Origin: an uncultured Alphaproteobacteria bacterium
GTDB lineage: Bacteria; Pseudomonadota; Alphaproteobacteria; Rs-D84
Reading direction: 5' to 3'
Assembly (NCBI GenBank): GCA_937903135.1
Contig: CALDAH010000028.1
Span: forward strand, 1 to 64,000
Length of the DNA stretch: 64,000 nt
The translations under genes and the position numbers were made by a program. This document shows positions 8,985 through 19,477 of the stretch, one piece after another (the stretch's first letter is position 1; each line of letters opens with the position of its first letter). Below the pieces are notes generated by a model, which was not told the origin of the DNA, searched no databases, and saw nothing but the letters and a program-made list of their open reading frames with translations.

Positions 8985-12162
<3,178 letters not shown>

Positions 12163-12165
12163 TAA

Positions 12166-12813
12166 ATGTTTACGGCGGATTGGTTTTTCGGACTGGACAA
12201 GGCTTTGCGCGATGCAGGATTAGATTCCGATGCGCAAAGCTTTGATGAAATTCGCGATAACCTGGCGTCGCGTCATGTATGTGACCCGACTGAATTTGCA
12301 ACCGCATGCGCATATGTGATTTTAGCAGGTGGCTTTTCGCAAAAAACGGCCAAGAAAATTCATGCCAAGATAATGGATGAAATTTTCGCGAACGGTGCAG
12401 ATTTTAATTCGCTGATATTGTTGTTTAATAATAAAAATAAAATAAACGCGATTTGCAAAATATGGGAAAATCGCGATGATTTATGTAATAAATATTATCG
12501 CCTGGCCGATACTGATGCGCGAATTGGGTATTTATCAACACTGCCGCATATCGGGAAAATAACAGCAAATCATTTGGCCCGAAATCTGGGCGAAGATGTC
12601 GTAAAATACGATATATGGATTCAGCGTTTAGGCGTGCGATATGCGCAAAATCCTGATATGATGGCGTATATTAATAACGGGAAATTATCCCCGCAGATAA
12701 AGGCGGCATGTGATGATATGTTCGCGCATCTGGCGTCGGAAACGGGGATGCCGCGTGGATATATTGATGTCGTTTTATGGAAAGCGTGCCAGAATAAATT
12801 AATTAAATTTTAG
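12166..12813 (+). CDS. Helix-hairpin-helix DNA glycosylase-like protein
   Basis: A 215-residue all-helical protein whose centre, residues 126-142 (LPHIGKITANHLARNLG), is a helix-hairpin-helix followed by VKYDIWIQRLG with Asp149, like the HhH-GPD motif and catalytic Asp of base-excision glycosylases. No C-terminal iron-sulphur cysteine cluster is present. The lysine of bifunctional enzymes is not clear, so activity is uncertain. It begins 3 nt after gyrB and precedes an unknown gene and ung, forming a run of DNA-repair-like genes. Best description: HhH-GPD superfamily protein of unknown substrate. Confidence 0.55.
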   Translation: MFTADWFFGLDKALRDAGLDSDAQSFDEIRDNLASRHVCDPTEFATACAYVILAGGFSQKTAKKIHAKIMDEIFANGADFNSLILLFNNKNKINAICKIWENRDDLCNKYYRLADTDARIGYLSTLPHIGKITANHLARNLGEDVVKYDIWIQRLGVRYAQNPDMMAYINNGKLSPQIKAACDDMFAHLASETGMPRGYIDVVLWKACQNKLIKF

Positions 12814-12863
12814 GAAAATACTGCCAGAATATTATAAAATATTCAGAAATATAAGGTGGTTAT

Positions 12864-13475
12864 ATGAAAAATGCAGATATTATTAAATGGCAAATTATGA
12901 CCGGGATGGATGGTTTTCATCTGATCGCGCGGTTATGTTTAAGCGTTTTGTATTTACGTGACGATCGGATCGGTGTTAAAAATATCACGGGTAATTTCCC
13001 CGAATACGGACCGTTATTGGAAAACAAGTGCTGGAGTCTGGCGGATAAAAACGATCGCGAAAAATATCAGAATTTATATGCGGACAACGCTTTAAAACAT
13101 CTGCGCATGCATAAGATTGCAGAATCAGAATTAATGCCTGATGGCGTTCGCAGAATATATTGCCCGGATGCGCGATTATTCGAAGATCCGATTATACAGA
13201 ATTTAAACCCTATTATATGGGATAAAACGTATTTTATTGATCAAAAAACCGGTTTCTTTATGGATTTTATCACAGATCGCCGTTCGCCGAATTTTACGGC
13301 ACTGCGGGAACAGTTTGATAAAAGCGCGCGTCGCAGCACGTCGGTAATATTACCCGCGGGGATGGCGAATGATCATATTAAAAATATATTAAAATTCGCG
13401 GCGGCCCAGGCGTCGTATCGTAAACGCGATATTTCTGCATTTATTGCATCAGAATTAAAAGACCGGCAAAAATAA
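12864..13475 (+). CDS. Conserved-looking hypothetical protein
   Basis: A 203-residue soluble protein behind a good site (AAGGTGG, 6 nt before ATG). It lacks a signal peptide or membrane helix and has no motif I recognise; the C-terminal half is Lys/Arg rich (SARRSTSVILP, ASYRKRDISAF). It sits between the HhH protein and ung, 50 nt after the former and 14 nt before the latter, so it probably shares their transcript, but this does not define its job. Confidence 0.6.
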   Translation: MKNADIIKWQIMTGMDGFHLIARLCLSVLYLRDDRIGVKNITGNFPEYGPLLENKCWSLADKNDREKYQNLYADNALKHLRMHKIAESELMPDGVRRIYCPDARLFEDPIIQNLNPIIWDKTYFIDQKTGFFMDFITDRRSPNFTALREQFDKSARRSTSVILPAGMANDHIKNILKFAAAQASYRKRDISAFIASELKDRQK

Positions 13476-13489
13476 AGGGCATGGATATA

Positions 13490-14152
13490 ATGGACGTAAA
13501 AATTGAACAATCGTGGAAAGATGCGCTAAGTTCCGAATTTAATCAGGATTATTTTATTCGCCTAACGGATTTTGTTCGCGGGGAATATCTATCGGGGCGT
13601 GCCGTATATCCCGCGCCGGCAAATATATTTAACGCGTTTAATTTATGTCCATTGGATCAGGTAAAGGTTGTAATTATCGGCCAGGATCCGTATCACGAAC
13701 CGGGCCAGGCGCACGGGCTGTGCTTTTCTGTGCTGCCGCCGACACGCGTCCCGCCAAGCCTGATAAATATTTACAAAGAGATTGAAAGCGATTTAGGGCG
13801 TCCATCGGTCACATCCGGGGATTTAACATCATGGGCGCGTTCGGGTGTATTGTTATTAAACGCGACGCTGACCGTTCGTGCGCATGCGGCGGCATCGCAT
13901 ACCGGGCGCGGATGGGAACAGTTCACAGATGCCGTAATTCGCGCGACCGCCGCCCGGGATAATATTGTTTATATGCTATGGGGCAGCTATGCCCAGCGCA
14001 AGGCGGAATTCGTTGATCCGCAAAAAAATCTGATTTTAAAATCGGTTCATCCGTCGCCGCTGTCGGCGCATCGTGGATTTTTCGGGAATCATCATTTTTC
14101 ACGCGCAAATGAATATCTGGCCGCGCACGGTCGAACACCGATTGAATGGTAA
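13490..14152 (+). CDS. ung: Uracil-DNA glycosylase
   Basis: Family 1 UDG that removes uracil from DNA. It has the water-activating motif GQDPYHEPGQAHGLCFSV with the catalytic Asp, LLNATLTV, and the uracil/DNA intercalation loop HPSPLSAHRGFFG. I choose ATG 13490: the site AAGGG (13475-13479) is 10 nt away, whereas the in-frame ATG at 13481 is only 1 nt from it. The protein is then 220 residues, normal for the family. It ends an apparent gyrB-to-ung run. Confidence 0.95.
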   Translation: MDVKIEQSWKDALSSEFNQDYFIRLTDFVRGEYLSGRAVYPAPANIFNAFNLCPLDQVKVVIIGQDPYHEPGQAHGLCFSVLPPTRVPPSLINIYKEIESDLGRPSVTSGDLTSWARSGVLLLNATLTVRAHAAASHTGRGWEQFTDAVIRATAARDNIVYMLWGSYAQRKAEFVDPQKNLILKSVHPSPLSAHRGFFGNHHFSRANEYLAAHGRTPIEW

Positions 14153-14300
14153 ATATCGGCGGCCGGTAAAGTTGAAATGTCTTCTGGAGTGAGCCCCATT
14201 TGCGAGGGAAGTTTTACGCGCGCTTGTTCGTATGACAAATGATGTGCTTCTTACGCAGGATTGCATCGCAAGCATTTCCGGCCACCGAAAATAAATGGCC
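14153..14300. ncRNA. Candidate structured RNA downstream of ung
   Basis: No gene is visible between ung and the PagL-like gene. GGCGGCCGG (about 14157-14166) can pair with CCGGCCACC (about 14278-14286), closing about 110 nt; inside, GAAATG and CATTTC extend the stem after a bulge, and TTGC-ATC-GCAA forms a small hairpin. The fold is possible on either strand. No match to SRP, RNase P, tmRNA or 6S motifs could be made by eye. Could be an ncRNA or a 3' UTR structure. Confidence 0.35.
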
Positions 14301-14309
14301 ACTTTTAAA

Positions 14310-14402
14310 AAAGCGGCCGGGGTGTTACTAGATCATAACAAGCATGACTCTTATGGCCTTTCGGTTGCCCGTATTTTATAGCCATAAGCACCCCGGCCAT
14401 CA
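14310..14402 (-). terminator. Long nested hairpin with T-run downstream of the PagL-like gene
   Basis: On the minus strand GGCCGGGGTG pairs with CACCCCGGCC about 75 nt later, and immediately inside CTTATGGC pairs with GCCATAAG; the outer stem is followed by GCTTTTTT. It starts right after the PagL-like stop at 14409, so it works as a terminator for that gene, though it is much larger than needed and may be a separate RNA element. Confidence 0.55.
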
Positions 14403-14408
14403 GATTTA

Positions 14409-14972
14409 TTAGAAGTTATATATAACGCCCGCCCCATAGAATGCGTATGAATGGTTTTCTTCGGCCGTATTTGCATTAGAAAAGTGCTGAACAAATATTT
14501 CCATCCCCCAGCGATCGTTAAAACGATATCCGCCCGTGATTTTAAACTGAAATAATAACTTCGCCCCCAGGCGGTCATTTTCCTTTGCCTGCAGGCCGAC
14601 GCCCGCGCCGGTCGCAAAATACCAATCAGGGCCATATAATAACGCAACATCCCCGGATGCAAATATCATCGGGATGGACAGTTTCTTCCAGTTCCAGCCG
14701 TATTTACGTCCCATGCCGACCGTTTCGCCAAAGTTTAACGACTGGCGTGCGGGCAGTTTAAAAAATGTCGTCGGCTGGGAATATTGAATATTCGGCAGCA
14801 TATAAAACGGCACAAACTGGGACGGTGGCGGGATTAAAAAACCGCTGTTTACACCCTGGCCGATATTAATCGCAATCTGGTTTTCATAATCGCCCATAAA
14901 CGGGTTAAAATCAGCATTCGCCGCAGTGGTTAATATTAATAGGGTAATAAAAGAAAATACGATTTTTGTCAT
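14409..14972 (-). CDS. PagL-like lipid A 3-O-deacylase
   Basis: An exported 187-residue beta-barrel-like protein: signal peptide (MTKIVFSFITLLILTTAANA) then alternating aromatic strands and a C-terminal Phe (GAGVIYNF), as in outer-membrane proteins. Near the end is QHFSNANTAEEN with His163, Ser165 and Asn166 plus Glu171/172, matching the PagL catalytic pattern HxSN...E. PagL removes the 3-O acyl chain of lipid A in the outer membrane and damps host recognition. The start at 14972 gives a clean signal peptide; TATAAC lies only 9 nt upstream with no Shine-Dalgarno, so the message may be leaderless. Confidence 0.75.
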   Translation of the reverse strand: MTKIVFSFITLLILTTAANADFNPFMGDYENQIAINIGQGVNSGFLIPPPSQFVPFYMLPNIQYSQPTTFFKLPARQSLNFGETVGMGRKYGWNWKKLSIPMIFASGDVALLYGPDWYFATGAGVGLQAKENDRLGAKLLFQFKITGGYRFNDRWGMEIFVQHFSNANTAEENHSYAFYGAGVIYNF

Positions 14973-15079
14973 AGTGCAGATGTTATAATATTTTACGATT
15001 ATTTTCAATATAATTTATTAATAATGAAAATTATTATCTAAATGAATAAAAACCTATGGGCGGGGGGATGATTTGTTTC

Positions 15080-15107
15080 TTGCAATTAAAAAAAACTTTG
15101 TTATAAT
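15080..15107 (+). promoter_or_regulatory. Promoter of tRNA-Met
   Basis: TTGCAA (15080-15085), 16-nt spacer, TATAAT (15102-15107), 12 nt before the tRNA. Confidence 0.75.
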
Positions 15108-15118
15108 GCCGTGGCATT

Positions 15119-15195
15119 GGCGGGATAGCTCAGCTGGTTAGAGCAGCGGAATCATAATCCGCGTGTCGGGGGTTCAAGTCCCTCTCCCGCTACCA
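15119..15195 (+). tRNA. Elongator tRNA-Met (CAT)
   Basis: A 77-nt cloverleaf from GGCGGGATAGCTC to CCGCTACCA with CCA encoded. The anticodon loop is ATCATAA. The acceptor has a G1-U72 wobble, and the anticodon arm GCGGAATCATAATCCGC is the one I associate with alphaproteobacterial elongator tRNA-Met, rather than the lysidine-modified tRNA-Ile that shares CAT. The terminator CCCGG/CCGGG plus T-run follows at 15206-15230. Confidence 0.92.
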
Positions 15196-15205
15196 AAATT
15201 TAAAT

Positions 15206-15230
15206 GCCCGGTTTACCCGGGTTTTAATTT
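15206..15230 (+). terminator. Terminator after tRNA-Met
   Basis: CCCGG (15207-15211), short loop, CCGGG (15217-15221), then TTTTAATTTTT. Confidence 0.7.
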
Positions 15231-15283
15231 TTATATAAGCGGCGGGGATGATTTTCCCCATATATTCCCGGTGTTTTATTTAC

Positions 15284-15312
15284 TTGTTTTTATAGGCCGC
15301 CTAACTTATACT
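15284..15312 (+). promoter_or_regulatory. Promoter for a candidate ncRNA
   Basis: TTGTTT (15284-15289), 17-nt spacer, TATACT (15307-15312), about 250 nt before the next start codon and immediately ahead of a structured stretch. Confidence 0.55.
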
Positions 15313-15317
15313 TTTTA

Positions 15318-15545
15318 CGAATTCATAGGGATATGAATTCGGGACTTAGAAAATCCCAATCAAGGCGGTGCATCGCATCGTAATCCTGAAATTGGCGCAA
15401 TTTTGCGCCGTTTCTTCCCCGACTTTGGTCGGGAGGCTGTGGCTATACAACAGGTGGGCCGTTATGGGACACTAAACACCACAGGATCATCCCTTGATTG
15501 ATTTTTCTAACTTCCCGACCACCATTTATTTGGTGGTTTAATTAA
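15318..15545 (+). ncRNA. Candidate structured RNA of about 220 nt upstream of the GT8 gene
   Basis: No protein frame is convincing here. From the predicted start point there is a perfect 9-bp hairpin (GAATTCATA / TATGAATTC, GGGA loop, 15319-15340), then CAATCAAGG (about 15357-15365) pairing with CCTTGATTG (about 15492-15500). Inside are ATCCTG/CAGGAT, the hairpin GGCGCAATTTTGCGCC, and CCCGAC...GTCGGG. ACCACC...GGTGGT followed by TTTAATT at about 15519-15545 may terminate it. Own promoter, nested stems and terminator suggest an independent ncRNA; a 5' leader of the glycosyltransferase gene is the alternative. Family not recognised. Confidence 0.55.
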
Positions 15546-15565
15546 TTCAAAACAAAGGGTTCGTT

Positions 15566-16534
15566 ATGCCGAAAAAAAATCAATCACCAATCGCGGTCGC
15601 GTTCTGTTTTGACGAAAATATGTGGATGCTGGCCGGGGTTGCAATCCGGTCGCTGTTATACCATAAATCACCCGGGCGCGCGTATAATATCTATTGCGTT
15701 GTCCCGCCGGATTTAGCCGATGAAAAACGATCCGAGCTGGCCGATATTGTCGCCAGGGCAGATGCCGAAAGTTGTATTATATTCCTGAATGCAAATTCTG
15801 ATTTTAATAAATCTGTTGTTCGTCAGTATACCGTCGGAATTTACTATCGTTTTATGCTGGCGCGATTGCTGCCAGATGTTGACCGGATTATTTACTGTGA
15901 TGCCGATGTGGCATTCTGCGGGCCGCTGGACGCGCTGTATGATATTAATATGGCAGATAACATAATCGCCGGTGTTCGTGACGTTGCCCAGGGGCGACCG
16001 TATCCGGCGGCCGCGAATGGATATATTAACAGCGGTGTACTGGTTATGAATCTGGCCGAGATTCGCCGCCGTAATATGTATTCACGGTGGCGTGAATTAT
16101 CCATGCGCGATGATTATGCGTATCCCGATCAGGATATTTTAAATCAAACCTGTGACGGAAAGATTTTATATCTGCCGCCGATTTATAACTATATGCCCGG
16201 CGCCGGGAATCGGATGGCGGGGGCAATTGCCAATGGTGTATATAGCGCGCGTGAATGTGAAATGGCCGCAAAAAACCCGGTGATTATTCATTATATCCTG
16301 CGTCAGCCGTGGAATGGCCGGGCAAATGTTTTGGGACATTTATGGTGGCGATATGCCGCGATGACGCCGTTTTATGATGCGTTCTTGGCACGGTTGCGGC
16401 AAAGTGCGGATGTTATTATTCATCGCGTTTTGTTATTTAACTTTATTAACATAATGACGGTAAAGGTTCGCCAGAATCTGGTTAAATATTATCTGTTCGG
16501 TATAATCCCGATTATAAAGGTAAAAAGTGTATAA
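15566..16534 (+). CDS. Glycosyltransferase family 8 protein
   Basis: The 322-residue enzyme has the GT8 pattern: N-terminal nucleotide-sugar site (IAVAFCFDENMW), metal-binding DxD in RIIYCDADVAFCGPLDALY, GYINSGVLVMNL, a YPDQDILNQ block and HYILRQPWNG with the C-terminal His. Members such as LgtC and WaaI/J add galactose or glucose to lipopolysaccharide cores from UDP-sugars. ATG follows AAAGGG. A C-terminal amphipathic, basic stretch (IIHRVLLFNFINIMTVKVRQN) may bind the membrane. Acceptor unknown; LPS core is likely given the lipid A genes nearby. Confidence 0.9.
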   Translation: MPKKNQSPIAVAFCFDENMWMLAGVAIRSLLYHKSPGRAYNIYCVVPPDLADEKRSELADIVARADAESCIIFLNANSDFNKSVVRQYTVGIYYRFMLARLLPDVDRIIYCDADVAFCGPLDALYDINMADNIIAGVRDVAQGRPYPAAANGYINSGVLVMNLAEIRRRNMYSRWRELSMRDDYAYPDQDILNQTCDGKILYLPPIYNYMPGAGNRMAGAIANGVYSARECEMAAKNPVIIHYILRQPWNGRANVLGHLWWRYAAMTPFYDAFLARLRQSADVIIHRVLLFNFINIMTVKVRQNLVKYYLFGIIPIIKVKSV

Positions 16535-16536
16535 AA

Positions 16537-16560
16537 ACACCGGCATTTGCCGGTGTTTTC
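16537..16560. terminator. Bidirectional terminator between GT8 and the ArsR-type regulator
   Basis: ACACCGGC (16537-16544), ATTT loop, GCCGGTGT (16549-16556), with A-run before and T-run after; it serves both convergent genes. Confidence 0.8.
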
Positions 16561-16562
16561 TG

Positions 16563-17237
16563 TTAAAAATTATTGCTGATTTTATCGTATCGTTTATGTA
16601 TACATCCGATTGTTGTTTTATGAACGCCCGGGGTAATTTCATAATAAATATATCGCCCGGCACGACGTGATTTTACAAAATCATCATCGTATAGTTTTTT
16701 TAGATATTGCGATAGTTTTACCTGAACGATTCCCGTTGCCTGGGATATATCGCATACACACGATTCCCCGGCGTATATTAAGTATTCCAGTATCCGCAGT
16801 TTGTCATAGTTTGCGAATAATTTAATCCTGTTCGCGGCCATCGTTGTATAATCGGTCGGCAGAATTTCTTTGTGGTTGTCGTTTAAAAACTTTAATTGAT
16901 CCGTCATATGCCCGAATAGCTTGCGCAGGCATACAAAAATACTCGCGGGGTATTCTTCGCATATATCATAGTATATAAATATCCCACGGCGGGTGGTATG
17001 AACCAGATTAGCGTCACGCATCTTCTTTAGGTGCTGGGATACTATCATCTGTTCGGTATTTACCCCGCGGGCGATCGCAGATACAGATGACGGGCCGAAA
17101 ACATCTAAAAATTCCAATATACGCAGCCGGGTCGGGTGTGATATATACGACAGACCACGTGCGGCACGTTCCATAATATTCGTCGGTAGCTGCTGGGTTA
17201 TTTTAACGTCGTTTATATATTGTGTGTTTTTTCGCAT
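16563..17237 (-). CDS. Tandem ArsR-type winged-helix regulator
   Basis: A 224-residue protein made of two ArsR/SmtB winged-helix domains. The first has HPTRLRILEFLDVFGPSSVSAIA, then VSQHLKKMRDANLVHTTRRG and a wing IFIYYDI; the second repeats this as YDKLRILEYLIYAGESCVCDIS, LSQYLKKLYDDDFVKSRRAG and YIYYEI. The second copy keeps CVCD, the ArsR metal or redox sensor position; the first has lost it (SSVSAI). ArsR proteins normally act as dimers, so this may be a covalent pseudo-dimer. I start it at ATG 17237, 7 nt after GGGGGC. It is divergent from the CPVC membrane-protein gene and probably controls it. Confidence 0.82.
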   Translation of the reverse strand: MRKNTQYINDVKITQQLPTNIMERAARGLSYISHPTRLRILEFLDVFGPSSVSAIARGVNTEQMIVSQHLKKMRDANLVHTTRRGIFIYYDICEEYPASIFVCLRKLFGHMTDQLKFLNDNHKEILPTDYTTMAANRIKLFANYDKLRILEYLIYAGESCVCDISQATGIVQVKLSQYLKKLYDDDFVKSRRAGRYIYYEITPGVHKTTIGCIHKRYDKISNNF

Positions 17238-17295
17238 TAAATGCCCCCGATGTTTAAACAATAGCATCTTTTGTTGCGTGATTCAAATAAATTGT

Positions 17296-17324
17296 TTGAC
17301 TTTTTGATATGTATTAAATATTAT
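17296..17324 (+). promoter_or_regulatory. Promoter of the CPVC membrane-protein operon with AT-rich palindromic DNA
   Basis: TTGACT (17296-17301), 17-nt spacer, TATTAT (17319-17324). The interval to the start is almost pure AT with partial symmetry (ATTAAA near 17313, TTTAAT near 17336), a reasonable operator for the divergent ArsR-type regulator. Confidence 0.6.
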
Positions 17325-17356
17325 ATATATTGATTTTAATATATAAAGGGAAAGGT

Positions 17357-17851
17357 ATGAAACGGTTTTTATTGTCTTTATTGTTATTTGCGCCCGTGGC
17401 GGCGATGGCAAATCCGGCGTGTCCGGTATGTACAGTTGCAATCGGGGCGGCGTTACCGATTACCCGTCGTATTGGCGTGCCCGATATCATTAGCGGGATA
17501 TGGATCGGCGCATTTTTGGCAATACTTGGTTACTGGGTTATTAGATTTATGGATCGGCGTGGATGGAATTTCCGGGGACGTAATGCGCTGGTTTTGGTGT
17601 TATCCATCGCGACGATCGGGTTTTCGTATCTAGGGCAGCTGCGATATAGCCCGTGTTTATATTTCGGATTTTTAAATATTGATCCGCTGTTACTTGGCAC
17701 TATTATCGGCGCGTTGGTATTTATTATAACCGAAAAGGTATATGAATACCTGAAGCTGAAAAATGGCGGGCATGCGCATTTCCCATTTGAAAAGGTGGTA
17801 TTGCCGATTATTACACTCGCGGCGGCAAGTTTATTAATGACGTTGTGCTGA
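17357..17851 (+). CDS. Membrane protein with N-terminal CPVC motif
   Basis: A 164-residue protein with a cleavable-looking signal (MKRFLLSLLLFAPVAAMA) directly followed by NPACPVCTVAIGA, giving Cys22 and Cys25 at the outer side of the membrane. Four further hydrophobic segments follow, a His/Gly loop (KNGGHAHFPFEK), and the protein ends in Cys (LMTLC). Paired cysteines suggest thiol redox or metal handling, but no named family is assigned. It starts at ATG 17357 behind GGGAAAGG and is 21 nt upstream of its partner at 17873. I recall similar pairs in reduced-genome bacteria, without being able to check. Confidence 0.7.
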   Translation: MKRFLLSLLLFAPVAAMANPACPVCTVAIGAALPITRRIGVPDIISGIWIGAFLAILGYWVIRFMDRRGWNFRGRNALVLVLSIATIGFSYLGQLRYSPCLYFGFLNIDPLLLGTIIGALVFIITEKVYEYLKLKNGGHAHFPFEKVVLPIITLAAASLLMTLC

Positions 17852-17872
17852 TAAAACAAAGGACGGTATGTA

Positions 17873-18448
17873 ATGGAAAAAATAAAAAATCTGGAAGAGT
17901 TTGTTGAAAAAATGGATGCCGCAAAGAAGGTAAATCCAAAAGATCTATCCGCGGATCAGGATTTAACAATCGGGATTATGAACCTGATATCTATTGAGGA
18001 ACATTTGATGTTTTCCGGTGCAAAAACCGGCAAGAACGAGTTTTATGATTTGATTAATGATATTCGCGAACAGCGCAAAAATATGATGTTAAAGATTATC
18101 CCGTCATACGAGGGCGAGGTTTGGTGTATATCAAAACATCTGCTGGCCGCCGCAATGCGTGTGTTTGAGGTCGGAACAAAACAGCTGGCCGCGGGGGAAC
18201 GCGGCTCGGCATATGAATTATTTAATCAGTCATATGGACTCTATTGTATATTCTGGGGGCTGAATATGGGAATGATGGGCGGCGGTGATGTTCGCTGGGT
18301 AAAAACGCCCGCGGCTAAAAAGGCGCGCAGATCCAATAACGCGGTAAACGGTGATGAGATAGATAATGCCGATTTACCAGAAAACGCCGCGGGGATATCT
18401 AAATTAAAAGCGTGGGTAAAAAACGCGGTTAATTGCTGCATAGAATAA
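17873..18448 (+). CDS. Soluble helical partner protein, function unknown
   Basis: A 191-residue, mostly helical cytoplasmic protein with ISIEEHLMFSGAKTGKNEFYDLINDIREQRK, EVWCISKHLLAAAMRVFEVGTK and YELFNQSYGLYCIFWGLN as its distinctive parts, then a polar linker and a short C-terminal tail with CC. It lies 21 nt after the CPVC membrane protein and is followed by a terminator, so the two form a two-gene unit controlled with the divergent ArsR-type gene. Histidine and cysteine positions could bind metal or haem, but no cofactor motif is certain. Confidence 0.6.
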   Translation: MEKIKNLEEFVEKMDAAKKVNPKDLSADQDLTIGIMNLISIEEHLMFSGAKTGKNEFYDLINDIREQRKNMMLKIIPSYEGEVWCISKHLLAAAMRVFEVGTKQLAAGERGSAYELFNQSYGLYCIFWGLNMGMMGGGDVRWVKTPAAKKARRSNNAVNGDEIDNADLPENAAGISKLKAWVKNAVNCCIE

Positions 18449-18472
18449 CAGCTGTTTAGTTTTTATTGGACG

Positions 18473-18502
18473 CATCCTGCATTTTTATGCGGGATGTTTT
18501 TT
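18473..18502 (+). terminator. Terminator of the CPVC operon
   Basis: CATCCTGCAT (18473-18482), TTTT loop, ATGCGGGATG (18487-18496), then TTTTTT. Confidence 0.85.
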
Positions 18503-18506
18503 ATCC

Positions 18507-18534
18507 TTGATTTTTCATCCCCATGCCGTATAAT
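18507..18534 (+). promoter_or_regulatory. Promoter of tRNA-Thr
   Basis: TTGATT (18507-18512), 16-nt spacer, TATAAT (18529-18534), 20 nt upstream of the tRNA. Confidence 0.7.
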
Positions 18535-18553
18535 TGGCAGGCAAATATTATAT

Positions 18554-18627
18554 GCCCTAATAGTCTAGTGGTAAAACACGTCCTTGGTAAGGACGAGTCG
18601 CAAGTCCGATTCTTGCTTAGGGCACCA
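18554..18627 (+). tRNA. tRNA-Thr (GGT)
   Basis: A 74-nt cloverleaf: acceptor GCCCTAA/TTAGGGC, discriminator A, CCA encoded. The anticodon arm CGTCC-TTGGTAA-GGACG gives anticodon GGT, reading ACC and ACU. The D-arm (TAGTCTAGTGGTAAAACA) is shorter than usual for tRNA-Thr and looks more like the Gly/Asp/Gln type, a small oddity. Confidence 0.88.
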
Positions 18628-18677
18628 GGTTAAAAAATTCCAATTAATTTTATCAGACGGGAAGCGGACGGGTAAAA

Positions 18678-19379
18678 ATGAAACCAAAGATTATTATTCC
18701 CGCATGGGTGGATAACGGAAAAATAACACAGAGAATGTCATATGAAAATTCTGTGGTTAATGCCGGCGGTATTCCAATTTTATCATCACCGGAAAATACT
18801 AAGTTTATCTGTGGCCATCTAAAACCGGATGGGGTTTTACTCTGCGGTGGTATTTTTGATTTGCCGCCCGCGGCCTTGATACCGACCGGTTGCCCGATCA
18901 GGGCGTTGGATTTATCCAGATATAATCAGTATATTTATTTAATAAAATATGCAAAAAAAAATAAAATCCCACTGTTCGCTATATGCGCAGGGTTTGAAGT
19001 TATGGGGAATTTTTTAGGCGGCCGGGTTAAACGTATATCCGGGCATAAATCGGATGATTGCAATTTAATAACTAACCATTCGGTAGAGGTTATAGGGCCA
19101 AATAAATATATAAATAAACAAAGTTTTATTGTTAATTCAATTCACGGCGCGGGATTAGATTTAGCAGATTCTAAAAACATAGATGTTTTAGCCAAGGCGT
19201 CCGATGGCACAATAGAGGCAATAGCACCGCGAAAACCATGGGCTGATTTTGTATTGGCGGTTCAATGGCATCCGGAATTATTAGATAATAAATTGCAAAA
19301 CGGTTTGTTTAAACAATTTATCCAATCGGCCGCGCGGGTCGCGGAAAATAACCGTGGGCGCTGTGATTCGGGCCGCTAA
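18678..19379 (+). CDS. Class I glutamine amidotransferase-like peptidase C26
   Basis: A 233-residue hydrolase of the gamma-glutamyl-gamma-aminobutyrate hydrolase (PuuD) group. The nucleophile elbow is IPLFAICAGFEVMGNFLGG with the catalytic Cys; the His/Glu pair is in VQWHPEL. Oxyanion residues lie in LLCGGIFDLPP. Members cleave gamma-glutamyl amides or act as stand-alone amidase domains; the substrate is unclear since no polyamine genes are nearby. ATG follows a Gly-rich purine region (GGACGGG). It stands alone between tRNA-Thr and the aspS leader. The last residues (RGRCDSGR) are polar and not conserved. Confidence 0.85.
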   Translation: MKPKIIIPAWVDNGKITQRMSYENSVVNAGGIPILSSPENTKFICGHLKPDGVLLCGGIFDLPPAALIPTGCPIRALDLSRYNQYIYLIKYAKKNKIPLFAICAGFEVMGNFLGGRVKRISGHKSDDCNLITNHSVEVIGPNKYINKQSFIVNSIHGAGLDLADSKNIDVLAKASDGTIEAIAPRKPWADFVLAVQWHPELLDNKLQNGLFKQFIQSAARVAENNRGRCDSGR

Positions 19380-19442
19380 AAATATTAAAATCATCGCGGA
19401 TATATTTTATAAATTTATAAAAAATATGTTAATAGTTTATTC

Positions 19443-19471
19443 TTGAAATTCCGAAAATTCTTGTGTAAACT
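19443..19471 (+). promoter_or_regulatory. Putative aspS promoter ahead of the T-box-like leader
   Basis: TTGAAA (19443-19448), 17-nt spacer, TAAACT (19466-19471). A start near 19478 would give a leader of about 245 nt, the usual size for T-box leaders. Confidence 0.5.
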
Positions 19472-19477
19472 TGCGAA

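Noticed and set aside
14153..14300. tmRNA tag-like reading in this interval
   Set aside because: The possible peptide does not end in the LAA/ALAA pattern and no tRNA-like T-arm plus CCA could be built.
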